NCBI GenBank assembly: GCA_021372515.1
Contig: JAJFUG010000056.1
Location: 1 to 8,437 of the forward strand
From: a bacterium
GTDB lineage: Bacteria > Gemmatimonadota > Glassbacteria > GWA2-58-10
Length of the DNA stretch: 8,437 nucleotides
Direction of reading: 5' to 3'
The position numbers were made by a program, and so were the translations under genes. Numbering within the stretch: position 1 is the first letter of the stretch; each line of letters begins with the position of its first letter. The notes under the pieces were generated by a model that was given only the letters and a program-made list of their open reading frames with translations, was not told the origin of the DNA and did not search any database. Shown here one piece after another: positions 1 through 6,472 of the stretch.

Positions 1-160
1 CGTCACCCTCGATCTCCCATTCCACGGCCAGGTTGGTCAGCGTGGGATAGGGGCTGGAAAGCCGTCCGGGCAGGGTGGCGTTCCCGGCCAGGGCGCTCCC
101 GGCGAAAAGAAGCGCGAAGGCGAATGTAGCTAAAAGGCTGCATCTGTTCATGGCATCCAT
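1..160 (-). CDS. Secreted FN3/beta-helix protein paralog, 5' end only (cut by left window edge)
   Basis: Only the first 53 codons are in the window, with no stop. The translation starts MDAMNRCSLLATFAFALLFA and has a typical signal peptide: a short polar start, a hydrophobic core, and a probable cut after Ala-Leu-Ala near residue 25. The mature start reads NATLPGRLSSPYPTLTNLAV and continues EWEIEGD. This nearly matches the mature N-terminus of the next gene upstream (NSTVPGKVGSPYPTVTNLAV), so the two are tandem paralogs and this one probably also carries an FN3-like module and then a beta-helix; that C-terminal part is inferred. The ATG at 160 is preferred because GAGGA sits 7 nt before it; an in-frame ATG at 151 is the alternative. 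The gene follows the beta-helix gene by 43 nt on the same strand, so co-transcription is likely. It is easily missed because it is short and truncated. Confidence 0.85.
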   Translation of the reverse strand, partial: MDAMNRCSLLATFAFALLFAGSALAGNATLPGRLSSPYPTLTNLAVEWEIEGD

Positions 161-203
161 TTCCCCGTCCTCGGCACTTGGTACACTCGTAGCGTAAGAC
201 CTG

Positions 204-1970
204 TTACTTGGCGTACAGGCGCTCCCATTCGGTCAGCTCATCCACACCCGCGGGACGCGGCCCGTAGTGCGGCAGTTCCTGCCCCAGCTCGTAAGCGCCT
301 ATATCCGGGGCCTTGCCGCTGAACCCGTCGTTGACACCCGGAATGACCAACCCGGCATCCACGGCCGCCGAGCCGGGGACCGGGCGAAGGTCCTGCGGCT
401 GGCGCTCCGGGAACGGCGGGTCGGGGAACTGCGCCCCCGGCACGAAGACATCCCAGTCAATCTGCACCGAATGCCCGCCGCTCAGCCCGTTCAGCTCGGC
501 CAGTCCGGCGAACTTTTTCAGCCCGAGCAGCCCGGCGCACGGCAGACCGGACGAGCCCACGGCGTTGTAGTCGAAAGTGCAGGTGGAGTTGTACCCCTGC
601 AGTGCCACCGCCTGGCCGTCACCGCTGGAGTAGCGGCCGTGCTTGCCGCCGCCCGGCCCGCCCAGGGCCAGGTTGTTCAGCCAGACCATCCGGAAATACT
701 CGCCCTGCTGGTGGTGCTCCTTGAGCCCGTCCCCGGCCTGCACCGAGGTGTTGTGCAGGAACAGGGCGCCGTAACTTTTGCGCTCCAGCTTGTAGGGGGC
801 CATCCCGGTGTTGTACATCACGTTGCGGATGAAATAGTTGGGCCCGCCCAGGCTGGGCTGGGCGCTGAGGCCCATGCCGCAGTTGGTGATCCGGTTGCGC
901 ATGATCCGGCAGTTGCTGAAACTGAAATCGGCTTCGATGGCGTCATCCGGCCCGACCGAGATGTCGTTGTTGTAGATGTCGTCACAGATCTGGTCGTAGA
1001 CCCAGAGGTCCTCCATCAGCGAGATGCAGTCGCGGTAGCCGTGCACCCGGTTGAAACAGATCACGTTGCCCGGGCCGGTGATCTCGATGCCCTCGCCCTG
1101 ATTGGCCGCACCGCCCCAGATGCTGCCCGAGCCCATGCTCTCGGGGGCCCAGGGGGTGAGCCAGGATACATCATTATCGGCGATATAACAATTTGTACAT
1201 CCGGGCGGCTGGTTGGCCGAGATGCCGCTGCGGGAGAACACCTTGCAGCGGCGCACGGTGACATCACGGCAGAAACGGATGTTCACGTTGCCCTGGACCG
1301 TGAGGCCCTCGACAATCACATGCCGCCGCTGCTGAAGGTCCACGCTCTCGAACGTGCTGCCGATCAACGGGTGGGCGTTGTCGGCGCGGACCACTATCGG
1401 ACGGTCCGGAGCGCCGTCGCACAGAGCCCGCCACTGGCCGTAGTAGCCTGGGCTGAGCACGAGTATGTCCCCAGGCTGGGCGCAGGCGGCCAGGTGCTCG
1501 AATGTGTCGGGGTTGGCCTGGATCACCTTGCCGTCCACGGCCGGGGCGGGCACGGGGCGGGTGGAGACCGAAAGAAGCGTGTCCGCCTTGCCGCCGTCCG
1601 GGTCGCGCAAGCTCAGCTTGATATCGTAGCGCGTCCCTGGCCGCAGGTCGAAGATGCTGCCCGAAAGCTTGTTCACCCAGCGGTATTGCGGCGAGGTGCG
1701 GTCCTCGGTGTCCCCGGCCGGCACGCGCACCAGGGGCATGCCGGCCTGCCAGGCCGTCTCCCCGTCCCGACGGTATTCAATTTTGCATACTGCGTTCAGG
1801 TTGTCGTCACCCTGGATTTCCCATTCCACGGCCAGGTTGGTGACAGTCGGATAGGGTGAGCCGACCTTGCCCGGCACAGTGGAATTCTGCGCCGCGACCG
1901 CGGTCGCAAACACCGCAGCGGCCAAGGCCAGCGCCACCGCCGTAATCCTCATCCAGTCGTCTCTTCTCAT
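204..1970 (-). CDS. Secreted right-handed parallel beta-helix protein with N-terminal FN3-like domain
   Basis: This is a 588-residue exported protein. Residues 1-27 form a signal peptide ending AVAA. Residues about 29-138 look like an FN3/Ig-like beta-sandwich (features such as LRPGTRYDIKLSLRDPDG). Residues about 145-470 show the repetitive pattern of a right-handed parallel beta-helix: short strands with recurring Asn and Cys turns (VTVRRCKV, CYIADNDV, CRIMRNRITNC, YFIRNVMYN). Near the C-terminus, PDIGAYELG (555-563) is a motif often seen at the end of secreted beta-helix proteins. The fold is shared by pectate, alginate and chondroitin lyases and by some glycoside hydrolases; no catalytic set could be assigned, so lyase activity is inference. 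The open frame continues upstream to 2201, but that extension overlaps the preceding gene and lies before the signal peptide. The ATG at 1970 has GGAG about 10 nt upstream; an in-frame ATG at 1952 is possible. It begins 16 nt after the transglutaminase-like gene, so they are probably one operon. Confidence 0.88.
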   Translation of the reverse strand: MRRDDWMRITAVALALAAAVFATAVAAQNSTVPGKVGSPYPTVTNLAVEWEIQGDDNLNAVCKIEYRRDGETAWQAGMPLVRVPAGDTEDRTSPQYRWVNKLSGSIFDLRPGTRYDIKLSLRDPDGGKADTLLSVSTRPVPAPAVDGKVIQANPDTFEHLAACAQPGDILVLSPGYYGQWRALCDGAPDRPIVVRADNAHPLIGSTFESVDLQQRRHVIVEGLTVQGNVNIRFCRDVTVRRCKVFSRSGISANQPPGCTNCYIADNDVSWLTPWAPESMGSGSIWGGAANQGEGIEITGPGNVICFNRVHGYRDCISLMEDLWVYDQICDDIYNNDISVGPDDAIEADFSFSNCRIMRNRITNCGMGLSAQPSLGGPNYFIRNVMYNTGMAPYKLERKSYGALFLHNTSVQAGDGLKEHHQQGEYFRMVWLNNLALGGPGGGKHGRYSSGDGQAVALQGYNSTCTFDYNAVGSSGLPCAGLLGLKKFAGLAELNGLSGGHSVQIDWDVFVPGAQFPDPPFPERQPQDLRPVPGSAAVDAGLVIPGVNDGFSGKAPDIGAYELGQELPHYGPRPAGVDELTEWERLYAK

Positions 1971-1986
1971 TCCGTCTCGTCTCCGC

Positions 1987-3828
1987 TCACTTGGTGGTGA
2001 AACTGAATACCTCGCTCCAGGGACCGAACAGTCCACTGGAGTCCTCGGCCCGCACGCGCCAGTAGTAGGTGGTGCCGGGATTGAGCCAGCCTTTGGGGGC
2101 CTGGAACGCCGCGCCGCCATCCCGCACGTCCCGGTCGAACGTGGTGCAGAGCGGCCAGGCGCAATCCGGGCGCAGGCTGAGCTGGAAACGGTAATTGACA
2201 ATGCGGTCGCCGTCCTGGTCCGTGGAGGCGGACCACTCGAAACGTGGGGCGAGGTTCTTCACCGTGGACCCAGCCGCGGGGGCCACGGCGCTTGCGGGCG
2301 CAGCGGGGGCGTGCCGGCCGTCAATCTCACGCCAGCGGTAGGTGACCTTGAGCTTACGCCCGGCGGCGGACTGGTCAACCACACGGATGACATTTTTACC
2401 CAACGCGAGCGCGGGCAGGCTGCCGGGGTTGACCTGCAGGTCCACCACGATCTTCACCCGGTCCACACCGCTCTGACCTCCGTAGATCAGCGGGAACACG
2501 GCCGGGGTGGCGGCGTTGCGCTTGTCCGCCGAGAGGGTGTAGATCGCATCGAACTCGTAGGTGGCCTGGGGGCCGTCCTTGAGCATCTTCTCATCCAGCA
2601 CGGCGCGGCAGTCGCCCAGGCCATAGGCCCAAGAGTAGTAGTCCCAAAGCCCGGTCACGGCGCCGAACAGCGGGTCGAGCCGGGCGGACAGGGCCACCTG
2701 GGTCAGGCCCGAGGCGGCGCCCTTGTAGTAGCGGGAGTCGATGTAGCCGCCCACCATGACATAGGGGCTTTTCATCGGGATCGACAGCTCGGAGGCGCGG
2801 TCGTGGAGGCCGTCCTGAAGGCTGTCTACATGTACCAGGGGCAGCTTGCCGTCCTCGGACTTGAACTTCACGTTGCGCCGCTCGACCATACCCTCGTAGC
2901 TCAGACGGCTGAAATCCGGCTCGAAGGTCAGCCGGCCGTTGGCGTAGCGCGGCGGCTCGTGGCTTTTGGCCTGGTCGTAATACTTGCGCAGCTCGGGGGT
3001 CCACCAGCGGATGAGGCTCTCGCCGGGACGCAGGCTGAGTTGCATGTCCTGGGGCTGGTAGAGCCACTTGTCGTAGCCGGTCTCGACATAGTTGTCGTCC
3101 ATGGTGGCGTAAATGCTTGCCAGGTCCTCACCCGCGGGCATGGCGTCCGGCTTGTAGATCATCTTCCGGTTGTCGCCGGGGGTGAGGTACCAGCGGTAGG
3201 GCTTGTAGCTGCGGGCGACCCATTCCGGGTGCGAGCCCAGCTCCTCGATGGAGGCCACCGTGCGGTTGTCGCCCTTGAGATACCAGATCCCGATGTCGGC
3301 GTCCATGTGATGCCAGGCGCCATCCCACTTGGCCTCTGCCACGGTGTGGTGCCAGATCTCGTAGACCCGCGCCTCCAGCCCAGCCGCGCGGCAGAGGGCC
3401 ACGAACTGGCAGGCGGCCTGGGAACAGATGTGGTAGCCGTAGACATTGAAAAACCGCACCGGGTTGAGGCTGGTCTTGTCCTTGGGGTAACTCCACCAGT
3501 AGGTCTGCTTCTCCACGAAGTCGAAAACGGCCATGGCCTTTTCCTCCTCCGTCTTGCATCCCGCAGTTATCTCGGCAGCCAGGCTTGCCAGGTCGTACCA
3601 GTTGAACCGGCCGTTTACCGTGATCCGCGGGTTGACCACCGGGACATCACCCACGTTTTCCAGCGTGATTTCGAGGTTCTCCGGCTGGGCCGTGCCGCCC
3701 ACGTTGATCTCGAAGCTCTGGTCGCTGCTGGTGATTATCTCGCTCTGCTCGCGGACCTCACCCGCCGCGGCTGAACCAAGCCAGCCGAGACAGGCCGCCG
3801 CCAGAATAAGGCGCCAGGCATTCTTCAA
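1987..3828 (-). CDS. Secreted transglutaminase-like (papain-fold) protein with C-terminal FN3/Ig-like domain
   Basis: This is a 613-residue protein with a signal peptide (residues 1 to about 22, hydrophobic core ILAAACLGWLGSAAA). A transglutaminase-like core lies at about 90-180. Cys135 in HICSQAACQFVALCRAAG matches the family pattern C-x3-A-x-L-F-V-A-L-x-R-A-A-G; His160 or His161 in WHHTVAE and Asp176 or Asp178 in HMDAD complete a plausible Cys-His-Asp triad. Residues about 185-500 are a long region I do not recognise, rich in Trp and Tyr, perhaps beta-rich. Residues about 518-612 form an FN3/Ig-like domain (TTYYWRVRAEDSSGLFGPWS). Family members act as cross-linking enzymes, peptidases or deglycosylating enzymes; the substrate here is unknown. 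The start is TTG at 3828, chosen because a perfect AGGAGG lies 7 nt upstream and the signal peptide follows at once; the nearby ATG at 3821 is out of frame. It is first in a likely operon with the beta-helix genes. Confidence 0.87.
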   Translation of the reverse strand: MKNAWRLILAAACLGWLGSAAAGEVREQSEIITSSDQSFEINVGGTAQPENLEITLENVGDVPVVNPRITVNGRFNWYDLASLAAEITAGCKTEEEKAMAVFDFVEKQTYWWSYPKDKTSLNPVRFFNVYGYHICSQAACQFVALCRAAGLEARVYEIWHHTVAEAKWDGAWHHMDADIGIWYLKGDNRTVASIEELGSHPEWVARSYKPYRWYLTPGDNRKMIYKPDAMPAGEDLASIYATMDDNYVETGYDKWLYQPQDMQLSLRPGESLIRWWTPELRKYYDQAKSHEPPRYANGRLTFEPDFSRLSYEGMVERRNVKFKSEDGKLPLVHVDSLQDGLHDRASELSIPMKSPYVMVGGYIDSRYYKGAASGLTQVALSARLDPLFGAVTGLWDYYSWAYGLGDCRAVLDEKMLKDGPQATYEFDAIYTLSADKRNAATPAVFPLIYGGQSGVDRVKIVVDLQVNPGSLPALALGKNVIRVVDQSAAGRKLKVTYRWREIDGRHAPAAPASAVAPAAGSTVKNLAPRFEWSASTDQDGDRIVNYRFQLSLRPDCAWPLCTTFDRDVRDGGAAFQAPKGWLNPGTTYYWRVRAEDSSGLFGPWSEVFSFTTK

Positions 3829-3835
3829 TTCAGGA

Positions 3836-3841
3836 CCTCCT
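3836..3841 (-). promoter_or_regulatory. Perfect AGGAGG ribosome binding site that sets a TTG start
   Basis: The minus strand reads AGGAGG-TCCTGAA-TTG, a full Shine-Dalgarno match with 7-nt spacing to the TTG at 3828. This decides the start of the transglutaminase-like gene, since no in-frame ATG lies close by. Confidence 0.8.
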
Positions 3842-3962
3842 GCTGGAAGGGAAAGTGAGGGGCAGCTTGGGGAAACAGCCCGCCTTGCGGATTACACAAA
3901 GAAGGACGGCCCGGCCGGACCACCAACCGGCAGACGCGGAGCGGGAGCTGTCCCCGAAACGC

Positions 3963-3991
3963 TCAGGAGCCCGGAACCCGGAACCTCCTGA
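3963..3991 (-). promoter_or_regulatory. Leader hairpin containing a copy of the Shine-Dalgarno sequence
   Basis: TCAGGAG and CTCCTGA form a perfect 7-bp inverted repeat with a 15-nt loop. In the leader RNA of the transglutaminase-like gene the 5' arm reads UCAGGAGGU, sharing CAGGAGGU with the true ribosome binding site at 3836-3841. The 3' arm (CUCCUG) could therefore pair with either copy. A regulatory role is speculative. Confidence 0.3.
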
Positions 3992-4102
3992 ACAGCACCC
4001 GCCCGGAGACTTATTCAATAACCGTACCCGAGTGGCCTGCGAGCCTAACTTAACCTATATCAAGCGCAGCCGGATTAAAAGTACATAATCACTCGCCAGT
4101 TC

Positions 4103-4153
4103 CTGGATGATAATCATCCAGTGGATAATTTTCAGCCGGATGACAATCATCCA
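4103..4153. repeat. Cluster of three palindromic elements (GGATGA-N3-TCATCC type), candidate operator
   Basis: Element 1 (4103-4121) reads CTGGATGA-TAA-TCATCCAG, with perfect 8-bp arms around 3 nt. Element 3 (4137-4153) reads CGGATGA-CAA-TCATCCA, with perfect 6-bp arms. Between them, 4122-4138 reads TGGATAA-TTT-TCAGCCG, a degenerate copy matching 11 of the 14 arm positions of element 1. The centres lie at 4112, 4130 and 4145. Repeated dyads with short spacers are typical of binding sites for a dimeric repressor or activator. The core ATGATAATCAT also matches the middle of the classical Fur box, but the outer bases do not. The cluster lies about 275-325 bp upstream of the transglutaminase-like gene and about 60-110 bp beyond the stop of the jelly-roll gene. 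Confidence 0.5.
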
Positions 4154-4155
4154 AT

Positions 4156-4178
4156 CCCGGGTCAGGGTGTCACCCGGG
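4156..4178 (-). terminator. GC-rich hairpin after the jelly-roll gene, possible weak terminator
   Basis: CCCGGGT and ACCCGGG form a perfect 7-bp inverted repeat with a 9-nt loop, 33 nt beyond the stop codon at 4212. No U-rich tail follows on the minus strand, so it is not a canonical intrinsic terminator. It could slow transcription or protect the 3' end of the upstream message. Confidence 0.3.
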
Positions 4179-4211
4179 CCGGGCGGCCTCAGCCAAGGCA
4201 CAACTTCGGCA

Positions 4212-5138
4212 TCAGGGTTCATCCGCGGTCACTTGCAGGTCATCCACCCAGATCGACTGCTCGTGCGGCACGCCGGGTCCGAAATAGGGCAGCATCAGGA
4301 ACTGGTTGATTTTCATGTCGGGGTTGGCCCCGGTTCTAAAGACCACATCGTGGTAATCCAGCAGCAGCTTGCCGTCGTACCAGTACTGCAGCACCCCGTC
4401 ATGCACGGCCTTGCCGTCGGCGATGCTGTTGAGCTTGAAATGCGCCTTCACCCGGTGCCAGTCGCCCTTGTAGCGCGGGCCGGGGGTGTCGCCGAAATAG
4501 ACACTGTCCGCGGCGAAATCGCGGCCGTTGCGCCAGCCCTCACCGGCCTTGTAACAGTCCCCCACTCCGTGGCCGTCCGGGTCGCCGTTGCCGCCCGAGA
4601 CCGCGCGCTTCTCGGTCAGGGCGGTGATATCCTTGCGCAGGGCGGTGGTGTCGATGTTGCGGCTGTCCTGGGTGGCGCAGCGCGGCACGCCGTTGACCAC
4701 CTCGATATACAGCGTCAGGTAGGTGTAGGCCGGGCCCCAGAACGGAGTGTCCTTGGTGGTCATGAAATGCATCTCGTGCGGGTGCCAGTTGACCCCGGTC
4801 CAGGTCCAGTCGGCGCTGTGCTTGAGCGCGAAGCTGAGGTTCACGCTCTCGGTGGGCTCGAACAGCACGCGGCCGCCCTTGCCCTCGGGCGTGGTCGCAC
4901 CCTTAGCGCTCCAATGCCAGAGGCAGGCGCGCTTTCCCTCGAAATGCTCGGCGTCCGTGGTCTGGATCGACGGGCTGTCGTACCAGCCGCGGGCAGCCCA
5001 GGCGGTGTCCTCGAAAGTCTCCACGAACGGCAGCTTGACCGGCGTGGGGGTCTCCGGTTCCTGGGCCGGAAGGCCGGCCACGGCCAGGGGTAAAGCCATC
5101 AGGCCGGTCAGGAATACAAGCTTGCGGGTGTTGAGCAT
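4212..5138 (-). CDS. Secreted concanavalin-A-like jelly-roll protein without dockerin tail (paralog B)
   Basis: This is a 308-residue protein with a signal peptide (residues 1 to about 25, core LVFLTGLMALPLAVAGLPA). The rest (about 34-303) resembles a concanavalin-A-like jelly-roll domain, seen in LamG-type carbohydrate-binding modules and some polysaccharide lyases. Telling stretches are WHRVKAHFKLNSIADGK (227-243), VLQYWYDGKLLLDY (249-262), FRTGANPDMKINQFLMLPYF (267-286) and the closing strand IWVDDLQV. These resemble families in which the sheet describes a small bound ligand or carries a lyase site, but I cannot name catalytic residues. About half of the residues match the next gene upstream, which adds a dockerin-like tail missing here. 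The open frame can be extended to a TTG at 5159, but the ATG at 5138 is preferred: AAGGAG lies 8 nt upstream and the signal peptide begins there. It follows its paralog by 80 nt and is probably co-transcribed with it. Confidence 0.85.
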   Translation of the reverse strand: MLNTRKLVFLTGLMALPLAVAGLPAQEPETPTPVKLPFVETFEDTAWAARGWYDSPSIQTTDAEHFEGKRACLWHWSAKGATTPEGKGGRVLFEPTESVNLSFALKHSADWTWTGVNWHPHEMHFMTTKDTPFWGPAYTYLTLYIEVVNGVPRCATQDSRNIDTTALRKDITALTEKRAVSGGNGDPDGHGVGDCYKAGEGWRNGRDFAADSVYFGDTPGPRYKGDWHRVKAHFKLNSIADGKAVHDGVLQYWYDGKLLLDYHDVVFRTGANPDMKINQFLMLPYFGPGVPHEQSIWVDDLQVTADEP

Positions 5139-5218
5139 AGTCGATTCTCCTTGTGACAATTTACAGCCCGGTCACTGCCGGAGGATGAAACACGAAGTCG
5201 GATACAGCTCCGGCCGCC

Positions 5219-6364
5219 TCAGCCTCCGAAACGCGCGCGCAACCCGAAAAGCTGACGCAGCAAGTCAAGGGTGTCCAGGATGTCGAAACTGCCATCGCGG
5301 TTGCGGTCCAGCCTTGGGTCGGAGCGGTCTTGGACGGAGAGGACCAGGTATTCGAGGGCGTCGCGGAAACCGGCCCGGCCGTTGCCGTCGAAATCGAATT
5401 TACCCGGCGCGGGAACAGGCAACAGTTCCTCCTCACGCTCAATGTGCAGGTCATCCACCCAGACACTCTCCGGGTTCTTCGCCCCGGGCCCCAGGTAGGG
5501 CAGCATCATGAACTGGTTGATTTTCATCGACGGGAAAGCTCCGGTGCGGAACAGCACGTCCTCGTAGTCCAGCATCAGACGGCCGTCCATCCACCAGCGG
5601 AACACCCCATTGTTGATCCCCTTGCCGTCCACCACGCTGTTGAGCTGGAAATGGACTTTCATCCGGTGCCAGCCGCTCTTGTTGTAGGGGCCGGCCGCAT
5701 TCGAGAGATACAGAGAATCCGAGTCCCAGATTTTATCGTTGGCATAGACAGTGCCGGAAAGATAGTAATCAGTCGGATAGCCGTCGCTCGAACCGTTCCC
5801 GCCGGCTACGGCGCGGTTCTCGGTCACCTGGGTGAGGTCCTCGCCCACGTGGGCGGCGTCGATATTCTCCCCGTCCTGCAGGGCGAAACGCAGCCTGCCG
5901 TCCACCGCCTCGGAGTAAATTGTCAGGTGCGACCAGGCCGGGCCGTCATACATCCCGTTCAGGTTGGTCATGAACATGAACATGTGCGGGTGCCAGCCCA
6001 GGCCGGTCCAGGCCCAATCCTCGCTGAAACGGACCCAGTAGCTGAAAGTGAGGCCCTCGCAGGGCTCGAACAGCACGCGCCCGCCCTTGCCGCCGGGCAG
6101 AGTGTCACCGGCGCGGCTCCAGCGCCAGTGACAGGCGCGCGTGCCCTCGGGCGCGGCAGCGGTGCCGCTGGTCTGGATCGACGGGCTGTCGTACCAGCCG
6201 CGCGCGTCCCAGTTGGCGTCCTCGAAGCCCTCGACAAACGGCAGGCTGACTGCGGTCTGGGCCCTGAGGCCCGCGGGCGCTCCGGCGGCCAGCAGGGCCA
6301 CCAGAGACAGCACTCCGCCCCAGCCCGACAACATGTGCACCAGCCTGTGTTGCCGCCTCGCCAT
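5219..6364 (-). CDS. Secreted concanavalin-A-like jelly-roll protein with C-terminal dockerin-like domain (paralog A)
   Basis: This is a 381-residue protein with a signal peptide (residues 1 to about 35, ending AGLRA). Residues about 39-308 form a jelly-roll domain like that of its neighbour, with WHRMKVHFQLNSVVDGK, VFRWWMDGRLMLDY and MKINQFMMLPYLGPG. After a Pro/Glu-rich linker (about 310-321), residues about 322-375 carry two EF-hand loops: DFDGNGRAGFRD (Asp324, Asp326, Asn328, Asp335) and DRNRDGSFDILD (Asp353, Asn355, Asp357, Asp364). Each is followed by a Leu-rich helix, the layout of a type I dockerin. In many non-cellulosomal bacteria such tails are thought to mediate calcium-dependent attachment or sorting; no cohesin is visible here. 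The frame extends upstream to a TTG at 6451, but the ATG at 6364 directly precedes the signal peptide, with a G-rich stretch as a weak ribosome binding site. It lies 108 nt downstream of the esterase; that gap is locally AT-rich, so a separate promoter is possible. Confidence 0.85.
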   Translation of the reverse strand: MARRQHRLVHMLSGWGGVLSLVALLAAGAPAGLRAQTAVSLPFVEGFEDANWDARGWYDSPSIQTSGTAAAPEGTRACHWRWSRAGDTLPGGKGGRVLFEPCEGLTFSYWVRFSEDWAWTGLGWHPHMFMFMTNLNGMYDGPAWSHLTIYSEAVDGRLRFALQDGENIDAAHVGEDLTQVTENRAVAGGNGSSDGYPTDYYLSGTVYANDKIWDSDSLYLSNAAGPYNKSGWHRMKVHFQLNSVVDGKGINNGVFRWWMDGRLMLDYEDVLFRTGAFPSMKINQFMMLPYLGPGAKNPESVWVDDLHIEREEELLPVPAPGKFDFDGNGRAGFRDALEYLVLSVQDRSDPRLDRNRDGSFDILDTLDLLRQLFGLRARFGG

Positions 6365-6472
6365 GTCTGCCCCCCGAGAGAAAATCCGTGACCGCTGCCC
6401 CCACCATAAGGAAATAATCCCAGCGGCTCGAAAACGCCATAAAATAATCAACTTAAGCTGTCAGCCGCCCCC

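Larger units (their letters stand above)
3829..4211. other. 383-nt intergenic region, probable control region of the transglutaminase/beta-helix operon
   Basis: No convincing gene is present on either strand. Small open frames here start at TTG or GTG, have low-complexity translations and overlap the ribosome binding site. The stretch from about 4010 to 4150 is clearly richer in A and T than the flanking genes. It contains the AT-rich palindrome TTATTCAATAA (4011-4021) and the three GGATGA-type palindromes (4103-4153), with a GC-rich hairpin at 4156-4178 and another at 3963-3991. A promoter firing leftward toward 3828 is expected here, but I found no good -35/-10 pair. A weak candidate is the segment reading CTTGATATAGGTTAAG on the minus strand around 4045-4062. 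Confidence 0.55.

Noticed and set aside
1971-2201. N-terminal extension of the beta-helix frame up to 2201
   Set aside because: It overlaps the coding end of the transglutaminase-like gene, is low in complexity, and would place 77 residues before a clear signal peptide.
267-3774. Long open frames on the plus strand (267-1859 and 1867-3774)
   Set aside because: They lie opposite the beta-helix and transglutaminase-like genes. Their translations are rich in Val, Ala, Gly, His and Arg with no recognisable domain, as expected for antisense frames in GC-rich DNA.
3830-4018. Small minus-strand open frame of 62 codons in the intergenic region
   Set aside because: It begins at TTG, is Ser/Gly/Arg-rich without features, and runs over the ribosome binding site of the next gene.
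4103-4153. Palindrome cluster read as a CRISPR array
   Set aside because: The units are 17-19 bp with no spacers of regular length (centres 18 and 15 bp apart), so it does not fit a repeat-spacer array.
5139-5218. Hairpin with arms GTGAC/GTCAC between the two jelly-roll genes
   Set aside because: It has only 5 bp with a 13-nt loop and no U-run, too weak to call a terminator or regulator.
4107-6391. Long open frames on the plus strand (4107-5093 and 5330-6391)
   Set aside because: They are antisense to the two jelly-roll genes. They resemble each other only because those genes are paralogs, and they show no signal peptide or domain.
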